39,918 nucleotides of DNA from Ruminococcus sp. (GTDB lineage Bacteria; Bacillota; Clostridia; Oscillospirales; Ruminococcaceae), in contig JAJQAB010000021.1 in NCBI GenBank assembly GCA_021203985.1, positions 1 through 39,918 on the forward strand. Reading direction: 5' to 3'. The notes under the pieces are model-generated. The model made no database searches, had not been told where the DNA came from, and worked only from the letters and a program-made list of their open reading frames with translations. Both the position numbers and the translations under genes were made by a program. Within the stretch, counting starts at the first letter, position 1; every line of letters begins with the position of its first letter. Below, in pieces: positions 9,743 to 17,671 of the stretch.

Positions 9743-10596
9743 TCAGCGGCTGTTATTCTGCTGCCACTTTTTCTCCTCGCTGCCCAGCGGAATGCGCACG
9801 CGGTATTCGATGTAGTTCTCGCGCTGGATTTTCTGCGAATCCGCGGCGATCCCTGCCGCCTGCATCGTTTCTACGGCTTTTGTGATGGTGTTGACAAAAA
9901 TCCGCACGTTCTGAAAGATCTTACTGCGCTTCTGATAGCTTTCCTGACTCTTCTTCTGCCCGATCATTTCTTCCACAGCCGCCTCCGTTTTTTCGACATT
10001 GAGGTTTTGCTTGACGACCTTTTCGAGAATCCCGAGACGCTCTGACGGCGCTGCGAGCCGCAGCAGTGCACGGGCGTGGCGCTCGGTGAGGTTGTACTTC
10101 ATGATGACTTCGCGTTCATCCGCAGTGAGCCGCAGCAGCCGCAGTTTGTTGGCATGTTGGCAATCGTACTCTGCGCCTTGTCGAGCTTGATTGCTGCGTC
10201 CTCCTGCGTCATGCCGTAGTATGTAATCAGCTTTTCGATTGCGCTTGCTTCGTCAAAAAAGGAGAGATCCTGCCGCTGGATATTCTCGACCAGTGCCATA
10301 ATTGCGGAATTTCTAGAGCTGATGTCCAGCATAATACACGGCACGGCGTGCATCCCTGCCAGCTTTGCGGCACGCAGCCGCTGCTCACCGGCAACAAACT
10401 CGTAGCAGTCCGTACCGCGCCGCACGGTCAGCGGCTGGAGAATGCCGTTTTGCGCGATATTCTCCGCAAGCGACTGCATGTCCGCGGCATCGAATTCAGT
10501 GCGCGGCTGATGCGGATTCGGGATGATTTCGTGAATTTCTACCTCAACGATCCGGTTGATCGGCTTTTCCTTTGTGAATGTTAAAAACCCTGCCAT
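9743..10596 (-). pseudogene. noc: Noc/ParB-family DNA-binding protein, frameshifted
   Basis: Noc proteins bind chromosomal sites and the membrane and block division over the nucleoid. The N-terminal ParB domain is clear (IIPNPHQPRTEFD, then AGEQRLRAAKLAG, where the usual GERR is GEQR, then ALVENIQRQDL). A helix-turn-helix region follows with QSTIAN and, after frame correction, a Noc-like KLRLLRL and LTERHARALLRL. The frame is broken by a perfect 8-bp tandem duplication of TGTTGGCA (10147-10154 and 10155-10162); removing one unit restores the protein. The ATG at 10596 has AAAGGA seven bases upstream. The gene ends 11 bases from the GH3 remnant, tail to tail. It could be a null allele or a reversible tandem-repeat switch. 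Confidence 0.85.
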
Positions 10597-10641
10597 TTTG
10601 TAATCCTTTCTCTGAAACGTGTGTTTTTGGTTGGTGTTATG

Positions 10642-10647
10642 ATTATA
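10642..10647 (-). promoter_or_regulatory. noc -10 box
   Basis: TATAAT read on the minus strand, about 45 bases upstream of the noc start. The -35 match at 17-base spacing is weak (TGGCGA). Confidence 0.45.
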
Positions 10648-10809
10648 GCAGATCCTGAAAATAATCGCCAGAGAAAAAAGAGGGCATTTCTTGGAAAAAT
10701 CGAGCGCCTTCTCCGCGGCTTTTGCAAAATCGGGTGATAGCGTGCGTTTTCGATCGGGAAAGGCGGCGATTTCTGCGATATTTTTTGCATGCGCATTTTT
10801 CTTTGACGC

Positions 10810-10846
10810 AAAAAAGACACGGTACGAAACATACCGTGTCTTTTTT
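10810..10846. terminator. Bidirectional terminator downstream of the lipoprotein gene
   Basis: GACACGGTA and TACCGTGTC form a perfect stem with a 7-base loop, flanked by six A and six T residues. It would end the leftward lipoprotein transcript after passing through the repeat at 10863-10948. The remaining bases up to noc hold no gene. Confidence 0.92.
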
Positions 10847-10862
10847 GATAAATCCCGAAGGT

Positions 10863-10948
10863 TTAGGTAACACCGCACAGAGAATCGGCGTCAGATGCAA
10901 GCAGATGGCGTGCAAAGCCGAAGGCAGTCTCGTGTAGCGGTGTTGCCT
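10863..10948. repeat. MITE-like element, copy 2 (short, inverted)
   Basis: The ends read TTAGGTAACACCGCACAGAG on the left and, on the other strand, AGGCAACACCGCTACACGAG. The inner block CAGATGGCGTGCAAAGCCG is shared with the copies at 6042 and 39862. It lies directly against the stop codon of the lipoprotein gene at 10949 and carries no gene. Confidence 0.75.
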
Positions 10949-11575
10949 TCATTCCGCATCCTCAAACGGTGTCACTGGATCGGGTGCGGCTTCCATTTCA
11001 TCGTGCGTCAGCTCGAAGGAGTACGCCGTAGAGTAGTCGCCGATTCCGGCAGCAGGATAATAGATGAGCTTTGCCATCTCGAAGTCCGCTGGAACTTCCA
11101 TGTAGACATAGCCCTGCCGCATTTCACCCGGTTCGATATCATCAACGAAATATTCCGGATCATCGCCGAATTGCAGCGTCAGCATACGTCCCGAACGAAG
11201 ACCGGAGCATGCAAAGGCTTCGCCGTCCGCTACCATATAGAACGTGCCGGACAGGAAGTTCGCCGACAGGCTCTCTTCGGTGTCGTTGGAAATCGTGATC
11301 TGATAGAAAATGAAACCAACGTCCTGTTCGCCGTCATTGAATGTATAGGACGACAGATAGGCATGATCCAACGTGGCGCGGACGCCGCTCTGCGATACTT
11401 CTTCGCCAAGCTGTGCGGTAAAGCATGTGGCAACCTGTTGTGTCGCTTCTTCTGTCTCCGTCTGATCCGAAACGCTTCGCACCGTTCCCTCTGATTGGCT
11501 CCCACAGCCGACCGCCGTCAGCAAAAAGGGAATTGCCAACAGCAAACTGCATGGTTTTCGATAGAGCTTCATCAT
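10949..11575 (-). CDS. Predicted secreted lipoprotein, DUF4352-like
   Basis: This is a short surface lipoprotein of unknown role. A signal peptide ends in the lipobox-like AVGC, with Cys about 20 residues in, and a Thr/Glu/Gln-rich linker follows. The beta-rich domain resembles telokin-like/DUF4352 domains found in Gram-positive lipoproteins (pattern around FIFYQITISNDTEESL and IEPGEMRQGYVYMEVP). The start at 11575 (ATGATG) has GGAAGG upstream; a longer in-frame start at 11590 would spoil that site. The stop is UGA, immediately followed by the MITE-like element. Family placement is tentative; export is well supported. Confidence 0.75.
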   Translation of the reverse strand: MMKLYRKPCSLLLAIPFLLTAVGCGSQSEGTVRSVSDQTETEEATQQVATCFTAQLGEEVSQSGVRATLDHAYLSSYTFNDGEQDVGFIFYQITISNDTEESLSANFLSGTFYMVADGEAFACSGLRSGRMLTLQFGDDPEYFVDDIEPGEMRQGYVYMEVPADFEMAKLIYYPAAGIGDYSTAYSFELTHDEMEAAPDPVTPFEDAE

Positions 11576-11590
11576 CGTTTCCTTCCACAA

Positions 11591-11806
11591 TTCTCTCTGG
11601 TTGAAATTTTATTACAATATAATGTGTATTCTATGGCAGCCGGTTGCCGCCAATGATCTTTCCCATAAAACGGGCGCAAAAGACAGCGTCTCAAAAAGGC
11701 CGCCCCACCTGGCTTTTATCGATGCCGAAGCAGAACAGCCTCTTGGAGACGTTTTTGGAAGGCGAAAGCAATCCGCCCCAAACCGCCTTTCACATCCATA
11801 TGTGCA
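11591..11806. other. Short intergenic region
   Basis: This lies between the ferredoxin end and the lipoprotein start, both on the minus strand. Only weak GGCG/CGCC pairing is visible and no gene. It must hold the lipoprotein promoter, which I could not place with confidence. Confidence 0.3.
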
Positions 11807-11977
11807 TTAGTCAGCCTCGATTGCATCTGCCGGACATGCGCCGGAGCAAGAGCCACAGGAAATGCACAGATCCTCTGCGATTTCGTATTTTGTCTCACTC
11901 TCAGAAATAGCGCCGACCGGACATTCGTCCTTGCAGTTGCCGCAGCTCAAACATGCGTCAGTGATTTTATATGCCAT
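11807..11977 (-). CDS. Small 2[4Fe-4S] ferredoxin
   Basis: This is a 56-residue clostridial-type ferredoxin, an electron carrier for anaerobic metabolism such as pyruvate oxidation and hydrogen formation. Two complete cluster motifs are present: CLSCGNCKDECP and CISCGSCSGACP, each CxxCxxCxxxCP. The length is typical of the family. The start at 11977 has an excellent GGAGGTG site eight bases upstream, and the gene ends with TAA. A promoter (TTGCTT-17-TATAAT) lies about 75 bases upstream. It is transcribed alone. The assignment is secure from the cysteine pattern. Confidence 0.96.
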   Translation of the reverse strand: MAYKITDACLSCGNCKDECPVGAISESETKYEIAEDLCISCGSCSGACPADAIEAD

Positions 11978-12053
11978 AAGAATTCACCTCCGTGCAAATT
12001 TACGCAGACACCGCAGACATCTTTGCGTTCTGCGATCTGTTCTGCTATCATCT

Positions 12054-12082
12054 ATTATAACAGCTTTCCGCGCAAAAAGCAA
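12054..12082 (-). promoter_or_regulatory. Ferredoxin promoter
   Basis: On the minus strand TTGCTT (12082-12077) is followed after 17 bases by TATAAT (12059-12054). It is well placed for the ferredoxin gene. Confidence 0.75.
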
Positions 12083-12131
12083 GTGCTTTTTTACGGGAAT
12101 TGCAAAAAATTTTTTTCGCCTGTGAAAACGA

Positions 12132-12464
12132 TCACTCCTGAATGTGATCGAGTGCCTGTTTGAAAATCGAGGACACGTGGCCATCGGCAAGCGCGTAAAA
12201 AATCGTTTTCCCTTCGCGGCGGCTTGTGATGAGCCGTGATTGTTTGAGAATCCGCAGCTGATGTGAGATGGCAGACTGCGTCATGTCCAGCTTTTTCGCG
12301 ATCTCGCAAACGCACTCCTCATGCTGGAACAAAACAAAAAGAATCCGTACACGCGTCAGATCGCCAAAGATTTTAAACAGCTCCGCCACATCCGAGAGCA
12401 CGGATTCCGGCGGCGTTTCGCTTGGCAGTGCGGTTTGTTCGTTTTCTGTGTGCTCAGTTTGCAT
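12132..12464 (-). CDS. ArsR/SmtB-family metal-sensing repressor
   Basis: This is a winged-helix repressor that releases DNA on binding metal. The 110-residue protein carries two known metal sites. The alpha-3 motif ECVCEIAKKL matches the ELCVCDL box. In the last helix, ADGHVSSIFKQALDHIQE preserves the Asp-x-His, His and Glu spacing of the SmtB/CzrA zinc site, so zinc (or cadmium/lead) sensing is likely. The start at 12464 has AAAGGAG upstream; longer in-frame starts run into the promoter. No metal transporter lies beside it. The promoter TTGACA-17-TATGAT overlaps a palindrome, suggesting autorepression. The stop is UGA. Confidence 0.93.
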   Translation of the reverse strand: MQTEHTENEQTALPSETPPESVLSDVAELFKIFGDLTRVRILFVLFQHEECVCEIAKKLDMTQSAISHQLRILKQSRLITSRREGKTIFYALADGHVSSIFKQALDHIQE

Positions 12465-12498
12465 AGATTCTCCTTTACACATATGAAAATGAGAATGA

Positions 12499-12542
12499 TA
12501 TTCGAATACTTTTATCATACGACATTTTTGATGATTTGTCAA
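12499..12542 (-). promoter_or_regulatory. arsR promoter and candidate operator
   Basis: On the minus strand TTGACA (12542-12537) and TATGAT (12519-12514) are 17 bases apart. The perfect palindrome TATTCGAATA (12499-12508) covers the expected transcription start, the right place for an autoregulatory operator. Confidence 0.75.
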
Positions 12543-12589
12543 GTTGTCGGCTGGCTGATTCACGGGAATTATTTTTTTAGATCAAGCAT

Positions 12590-12714
12590 ACCAAAGAGAC
12601 CCCCTCAGTCACGCCGAGATTGCTTTTTTAAAAAAGAGAGTAATCCTCTCGCCTCCCCTGAAAAGGGAGTGGGACTGCTGCATAGCGGCAGTGGAAGGGT
12701 CCTTATCCGAAGCA
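12590..12714. repeat. Possible degraded MITE with GACCCCCTC-type end
   Basis: The left end GACCCCCTCAGTCACG and the right part (CCTCCCCTGAAAAGGGAG, then GGAAGGGTCC) are imperfectly inverted. They resemble, from memory, short non-coding repeats common in gut Firmicutes. No coding frame is present. It lies in the 375-bp gap between the ArsR gene and the YjbR gene. Confidence 0.45.
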
Positions 12715-12766
12715 AATTTCAAAATTGATTTCCGTGTGGCTGATTTTCCGCACGTAAGCATACCCC

Positions 12767-12795
12767 TTGCATTTCTAAGCCAAATGTGCTATCAT
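12767..12795 (+). promoter_or_regulatory. Promoter of the YjbR-family gene
   Basis: TTGCAT (12767-12772), a 17-base spacer and TATCAT (12790-12795), about 45 bases before the start codon. Confidence 0.65.
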
Positions 12796-12839
12796 GAAAA
12801 AAACAGAAGCCCATGCGGCTTCAGAACGGAGGAACGCAG

Positions 12840-13503
12840 ATGTTGGACGAAATTTTCCGCCAGAAAAAGCCGGTGCCGGAAAAGCTCTTGGCGTATGGCT
12901 TTCAGTCAAAGGATGGACAGTACGAGTATGCTGCGTGCGTGATGGAAAACGCGTTTCTATTACAGATCGTGATCGATGCCACTGGGACAGTGGACACGAC
13001 ACTGACGGATCGGGAAAGTGGCGCGGAATATGTGCTGTACAAAACGAGTGCGCCTGGCGCTTATATCGGGGCGGTACGGATGGCAGCTGCGGCGGAATTG
13101 CAGGAGATCGCCGACCAGTACTTCAAGCCGTCGGTGTTTAGCGCACCGCAGACGCTGCGCGTGCTTGACTTCGTGTCGAAAACCTATGGTGATGCGCCGG
13201 AATTTTTATGGGAGAAGTTCGCGGACAACGCGGTCTGGTGCAGAAAGGACACGAAAAAAATGGTATTGGGTGATTTCCGCGCTGCCGAAAAGCAAGCTGG
13301 GATTCGATACACAGCAGCGTGTGGAGATTCTCGACTTGTACATCACACCCGAGCGGATGCACGAGATGATGCAGCGAGAACACTTTTACCCGGGCTGGCA
13401 TATGAACAAGAAAAGTTGGTATACGATTATACTAGACGAAAGCGTCAGCGATGCGGAGTTGTTCGAGTGTATTCGTATTAGCTACGAACGCGCCGTGCGC
13501 TAA
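12840..13503 (+). pseudogene. YjbR/MmcQ-family protein with an A7 frameshift
   Basis: The C-terminal half matches the MmcQ/YjbR fold (SKLGFD, a DLYITPERM segment, then FYPGWHMNKKSWYTIILD), a small DNA-binding-like domain of unclear role. The first 105 residues form a separate uncharacterised domain. The start at 12840 has CGGAGGAACG just upstream. At 13254-13260 there are seven A residues where six would keep the frame through KKWYWVISALPKSKLG. The shift ends the upstream frame early, at 13481, while the correct tail runs to TAA at 13503. The lesion could be a real mutation, a sequencing error, or a site of transcriptional slippage. A promoter at 12767-12795 shows it is set up as a single gene. 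Confidence 0.8.
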
Positions 13504-13628
13504 GTACAGCGGTGATTTTCTTCTTTTACTTTAAAGGCACGATATCTTTGCATTGCTGGGTAACTTGATTTTCTTTTTTCTGTTTGGGGTGCATATTCTT
13601 TTAAAATCAAAATTTGACAATTTTCCGC

Positions 13629-13657
13629 TTGACAAGGGAAATTGATTGTGCTATAAT
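13629..13657 (+). promoter_or_regulatory. tRNA operon promoter
   Basis: A perfect TTGACA (13629-13634), 17-base spacer and TATAAT (13652-13657), 15 bases upstream of tRNA-Thr. Confidence 0.93.
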
Positions 13658-13672
13658 GAATATTATTATAGT

Positions 13673-13748
13673 GCTGGTGTAGCTCAGTTGGTAGAGCAGC
13701 TGATTTGTAATCAGCAGGTCGGGGGTTCAAGTCCGTCCACCAGCTCCA
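13673..13748 (+). tRNA. tRNA-Thr (UGU anticodon)
   Basis: The 76-nt gene folds as a standard cloverleaf. The acceptor GCTGGTG pairs with CACCAGC, the anticodon loop is TTTGTAA between GCTGA and TCAGC, and the T-arm contains GTTCAAG. The 3' CCA is encoded. It reads ACA threonine codons. Confidence 0.97.
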
Positions 13749-13776
13749 ATATTCTACAATTCATACATATGCATGT

Positions 13777-13861
13777 GGGGGAGTTCCCGAGTGGCCAAAG
13801 GGGGCAGACTGTAAATCTGTTGCTTCATGCTTCGATGGTTCGAATCCATCCTCCCCCACCA
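13777..13861 (+). tRNA. tRNA-Tyr (GUA anticodon)
   Basis: The 85-nt gene has a long variable arm, as expected for bacterial tRNA-Tyr. The acceptor GGGGGAG pairs with CTCCCCC, the anticodon loop is CTGTAAA, and CCA is encoded. It is cotranscribed with tRNA-Thr, 28 bases downstream. Confidence 0.97.
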
Positions 13862-13866
13862 GGATA

Positions 13867-13899
13867 CAGGTAGACTCTTCGGGAGTTTACCTGTTTTTT
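13867..13899 (+). terminator. Terminator of the tRNA operon
   Basis: CAGGTA and TACCTG with an ACTC/GGAGT inner stem and a TTCG-type loop, followed by six T residues. Confidence 0.9.
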
Positions 13900-14041
13900 G
13901 ATTCCATGTGTATGCGATTGTAGACGGGCGACACCCAAAAAAAGACGTGCAAACGGGGAGACGGCGGCATACCGCGATTACGCTATGGGCATTCTTGCCG
14001 TCCGCCGCAGGAAATTGTACAGCACAGGAAAGAGGAAACTT

Positions 14042-15862
14042 ATGGTACGAGAGGATTTAAGAAATATCGCAATCATTGCCCATGTCGATCATGGTAAGAC
14101 TACGCTGGTAGACGAGATGCTCAAGCAGGGCGGCGTGTTCCGCGAAAACCAGGCGGTTGCAGAACGCGTGATGGACTCGAATGACCTAGAACGGGAACGC
14201 GGCATCACGATTTTGGCGAAGAATACATCGGCGTGCTATGGCGACACGAAAATCAATATCATTGACACACCAGGACACGCGGATTTCGGCGGTGAAGTCG
14301 AGCGCGTTTTGAGTATGGTAGACGGCGCGCTGCTGCTGGTGGATGCGGCGGAAGGACCGATGCCGCAGACGCGGTTCGTGCTGTCGAAGGCGCTGGAAAT
14401 GAACCTGAAAATTATCGTGGTTGTCAACAAAATCGATCGACCGGACACGCACCTGGATGAAATCGAGGACGAGGTGCTGGAACTTCTGATGGATCTCGAT
14501 GCCAGTGACGAACAGCTCGAGCAGACACCGTTCTTATACTGTTCTGGCCGTACAGGGACGGCAAGCCTTGATCCGCATACGGTGGGCACGGATTTAAAGC
14601 CGCTGTTCGATACGATCATGTCTTATGTGAATCCGCCGGAGGGCGACCCGGACGCGCCGCTGCAGATGCTGATTTCTTCGATCGATTATAATGAATATGT
14701 CGGCAGAATTGGAATCGGCAGAATTGCCCGCGGAACGATGCAAATCGGGCAACAGGTATTGCTGGGCAATTACCACAATCCGGAAGAGACGCGCAGCAAC
14801 AAAATCGTGTCACTGCTGCAAATTCAGGGACTGCAGCGCGTTCCGGCGGAAACCGCTTCGATCGGTGACATCGTCTGGATCAGCGGCATTGAGAATATTT
14901 CGATTGGCGATACGATCTGCGCGACAGACTGTTTCGAGCCGCTTCCGTTCACGAAAATCAGCGAGCCGACCATGGAAATGACGTTTAGCGTCAACGACAG
15001 CCCGTTTGCAGGACAAGAGGGCAAGTTCGTGACTTCGCATCAGCTGCGCGACCGTTTGATGCGTGAGCTGCTTCGTGACGTCTCGCTGTGCGTGACGGAA
15101 ACCGACAGCACCGATGCGTTTCGCGTGGCGGGCAGAGGTGAAATGCATCTGTCAATCCTGATCGAAAATATGCGGCGCGAGGGCTATGAACTTGGCGTTT
15201 CTACGCCTCATGTGCTGTATCACGAGGTGGACGGCAAACGCTATGAGCCGATCGAGGAACTGTCGATTGACGTTCCGGAAGAGTGCGTTGGCTCGGTGAT
15301 GGAGAAGCTTGGCGCGCGCAAGGCAGAGCTGCAGGATATGCATCCGCAGGGCAGCCGCACACGCCTGACGTTTTTGATTCCGTCACGCAGTTTGTTCGGC
15401 TATAAGAGCGAATTTTTGACCGACACAAAGGGTGAGGGCATCATGAGCAGCGTGTTCCGCGAATATGTGCCGTATAAGGGCGATATTCCGCGCCGCAGCA
15501 CAGGGTCACTCATCTCGTTCGAGAGCGGCGAAGCGGTCACCTATGGTCTGTTCAACGCCCAGGAACGCGGCACGCTGTTTATTGGCGCTGGTGTTCCGGT
15601 ATATGAGGGCATGGTTGTCGGCGTATCGTCGAAGGCGGAGGATTTAGTTGTCAACGTCTGCAAGCGCAAGCATCTGACCAACACGCGTGCCAGCGGCAGT
15701 GATGATGCGCTGCGTCTCGTTCCGCCGCGGAATTTGAGCCTGGAGGACTGCCTGGAATTCTTGGCGGATGATGAGTTACTCGAAGTCACACCGAAGTCGC
15801 TGCGAATTCGCAAGCAGATTTTGAGCAATCAGACACGCGCGAAGATGCGTGGGAAGAAATAA
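14042..15862 (+). CDS. typA: Ribosome-associated GTPase TypA/BipA
   Basis: BipA is a translational GTPase of the EF-G family that aids 50S assembly and stress adaptation. The 606-residue protein has the G1 loop AHVDHGKT (residues 13-20), G3 DTPGHADFGG and G4 NKIDR, then the beta-barrel, EF-G-like and BipA-specific C-terminal domains (YVPYKGDIP region, KRKHLTNTRASGSD tail). The ATG at 14042 has AGAGGA just upstream. An open frame continues 48 codons further up but has no good site and overlaps the tRNA terminator. Length is normal and the gene is intact. Confidence 0.97.
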   Translation: MVREDLRNIAIIAHVDHGKTTLVDEMLKQGGVFRENQAVAERVMDSNDLERERGITILAKNTSACYGDTKINIIDTPGHADFGGEVERVLSMVDGALLLVDAAEGPMPQTRFVLSKALEMNLKIIVVVNKIDRPDTHLDEIEDEVLELLMDLDASDEQLEQTPFLYCSGRTGTASLDPHTVGTDLKPLFDTIMSYVNPPEGDPDAPLQMLISSIDYNEYVGRIGIGRIARGTMQIGQQVLLGNYHNPEETRSNKIVSLLQIQGLQRVPAETASIGDIVWISGIENISIGDTICATDCFEPLPFTKISEPTMEMTFSVNDSPFAGQEGKFVTSHQLRDRLMRELLRDVSLCVTETDSTDAFRVAGRGEMHLSILIENMRREGYELGVSTPHVLYHEVDGKRYEPIEELSIDVPEECVGSVMEKLGARKAELQDMHPQGSRTRLTFLIPSRSLFGYKSEFLTDTKGEGIMSSVFREYVPYKGDIPRRSTGSLISFESGEAVTYGLFNAQERGTLFIGAGVPVYEGMVVGVSSKAEDLVVNVCKRKHLTNTRASGSDDALRLVPPRNLSLEDCLEFLADDELLEVTPKSLRIRKQILSNQTRAKMRGKK

Positions 15863-15934
15863 TACGCCACCGTATCGCGATTGTATCGCGATTGAAGCGG
15901 CAGCCTTTGCTGCAGTTAGAGAGGAACGATCATC

Positions 15935-16606
15935 ATGAAACAAGTTTGGAAAAAAGCCCTATGGGTCGCACTTTTGACCGCTGCGTTCACATTGAGTGTT
16001 GGATGCGCTGATCAGGACAACTCTTCCGCCGATTCCAGTTCGATCAGTACCGCACAAGATGGCGCGGAATCCAGCGCGGCTTCTTCAGCAGACGGCGCAT
16101 ATCAGTATACCGTAAATGACGATGGAACAATTTCGATCACCGCCTATGCCGGCGACGACACGAGCCTCGAACTTCCGGCAACGGTGGATGGCTATGTGGT
16201 GTCCGCTTTGGCGGATCACGTGTTTGAGGCAAACTGGGATATCGTCAGCATTACGCTGCCGGCGGGTCTGACGACAATTGGCGAGAGTGCGTTTATGGAC
16301 TGCACGGCGCTGACGTCTGTGTCGATCCCGGAAACGGTTTCCGTGGTGCGGCGCGCCGCCTTTGCTGGCTGCACTTCGCTTGCAAGCGTGGAGCTTCCGG
16401 AATCTGTCACCGAGGTGCAGGAAGAAGCATTTACCGGCTGCACGAGCTTAACGCAACTGACGATTTGGAACACGTCCCTCACCTACAGCAGCTGGGGGCT
16501 TGTGGAAAATGACGCAGCGATCGGCGTCACGATTTTTGCGCCGTCCGGGTCGGAGATCTGCACCTGGGCAAACGAAAACGGCGTTGCGCTGCAGGAAATC
16601 TATTAA
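15935..16606 (+). CDS. Lipoprotein with BspA-type leucine-rich repeats
   Basis: This is a predicted surface lipoprotein of 223 residues. A signal peptide ends in LSVGC, a Ser/Ala/Asp-rich stalk follows, and then come LRR_5 (BspA-like) repeats of the pattern xFxxCTSLxSVxLPxSVTxI (IGESAFMDCTALTSVSIPE, AFAGCTSLASVELPE, AFTGCTSLTQLTI). Such repeats usually mediate protein binding or adhesion; the partner is unknown. A GAGAGGAACG site precedes the ATG. The gap to typA is 72 bases and includes two copies of TATCGCGATTG. The next lipoprotein follows after 33 bases, so the two are probably cotranscribed. Confidence 0.88.
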   Translation: MKQVWKKALWVALLTAAFTLSVGCADQDNSSADSSSISTAQDGAESSAASSADGAYQYTVNDDGTISITAYAGDDTSLELPATVDGYVVSALADHVFEANWDIVSITLPAGLTTIGESAFMDCTALTSVSIPETVSVVRRAAFAGCTSLASVELPESVTEVQEEAFTGCTSLTQLTIWNTSLTYSSWGLVENDAAIGVTIFAPSGSEICTWANENGVALQEIY

Positions 16607-16639
16607 GGCAAATTGCAATCGTACCAGAAAGGACGCATT

Positions 16640-17476
16640 ATGAAAAAATTTCAGAAAATCACCACGCTTTTGCTTGCGTGCTGCATGCTGACTGCATGCG
16701 TTGGATGCGGCAGCGATGACGATACGGATTCTGCGGCGGATTCTTCTGCGGCACAGTCTGATGTCGAGGACGATGCTTCCGAAGCAGAAGCGGAAGATTC
16801 TGCGCAGGACGAGGACACTTTCGCGGCGGACAGCAATGCAGCGGAAAATGAGTCGGAAGCGGACGCAGAGGAAGAAGCGCAGGCGGACGCAGATGTGGAT
16901 GCAGAATCGCAGGCGGACACAGAATCGGAAGCAGACGCGCAGGAGGAATCGGACACATCCGCAGAAAGCGACCTGCCCTATCAGCTGAGCTATGAAACCA
17001 ATATCCCATCGGAGCTTGCGCACACGATCGGGCAGTATTTTTACGCGATTTATACGCAGGATTATGATCTCTATTTAGCGCAGATCAACCCGACCTATCA
17101 GACGGCGATGGACGAATTGTTACAAGAAGATTACGGCTATGGTATGGAGGTTGACTTTGAACAATATCACCAGGCATTGTTGAATTATGCCGGCACGGAG
17201 GACTTCACAATCACCAGCATTAGTATGGCACTCGCAGAGGAAGCGCTCGCGGAGGACTTCGAAGAGGGAACGGACTTTGTCGGTGAATATTTGGACGCCT
17301 ATGCAGAATTTCTCGGCGATGACTTTGTGGCACAGCTCGAGGAAGAATCCACGGCGATTTATGATATCGCACTCACCATGCTCGGTGAGGATGCGGATGG
17401 CAATGCGCTGACGATTATGGATCAGCTCGAAATCCTGGTGGTCGATACGGACGGCACCTACGGCATTTTGGGCTAA
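16640..17476 (+). CDS. Lipoprotein with acidic low-complexity stalk
   Basis: The 278-residue protein has a lipoprotein signal peptide (LTAC or VGC cysteine near residues 17-21). About 90 residues built almost only from Asp, Glu, Ala, Ser and Gln follow, and then a globular, Tyr- and acid-rich domain that I do not recognise. The start at 16640 has AGAAAGGA upstream; a start nine codons earlier lacks a site. The strongly acidic stalk suggests a spacer projecting through the cell wall, perhaps binding cations; this is inference. It follows the LRR lipoprotein closely and ends before a terminator-like hairpin at 17500. Confidence 0.85.
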   Translation: MKKFQKITTLLLACCMLTACVGCGSDDDTDSAADSSAAQSDVEDDASEAEAEDSAQDEDTFAADSNAAENESEADAEEEAQADADVDAESQADTESEADAQEESDTSAESDLPYQLSYETNIPSELAHTIGQYFYAIYTQDYDLYLAQINPTYQTAMDELLQEDYGYGMEVDFEQYHQALLNYAGTEDFTITSISMALAEEALAEDFEEGTDFVGEYLDAYAEFLGDDFVAQLEEESTAIYDIALTMLGEDADGNALTIMDQLEILVVDTDGTYGILG

Positions 17477-17499
17477 GGCAGATAATTTAAAAGAAACAT

Positions 17500-17528
17500 A
17501 GGACACGTCACCTTGGCGTATCCTTTTT
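17500..17528 (+). terminator. Terminator after the lipoprotein pair
   Basis: GGACACG and CGTATCC pair with one mismatch and are followed by TTTTT. It separates the lipoproteins from the GH9 promoter. Confidence 0.65.
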
Positions 17529-17576
17529 GCTTAGGCTGCGAGGGAGCGGTGATACTGTCATTTCTCACAAAACGGC

Positions 17577-17605
17577 TTGACTTTATAAGGAAACTATATT
17601 AAAAT
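17577..17605 (+). promoter_or_regulatory. GH9 gene promoter
   Basis: TTGACT (17577-17582), a 17-base spacer and TAAAAT (17600-17605), giving a leader of about 60 bases before the GH9 start. Confidence 0.7.
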
Positions 17606-17671
17606 ATAAACAACACAGACGAAGGTTGCGCACATGGCTTCGGCGGCGGCTTTCGGGAAAGGAATGATTTT

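Noticed and set aside
13898-14041. N-terminal extension of TypA
   Set aside because: The open frame overlaps the tRNA terminator, has no ribosome-binding site, and the encoded Arg-rich peptide is not part of the family.
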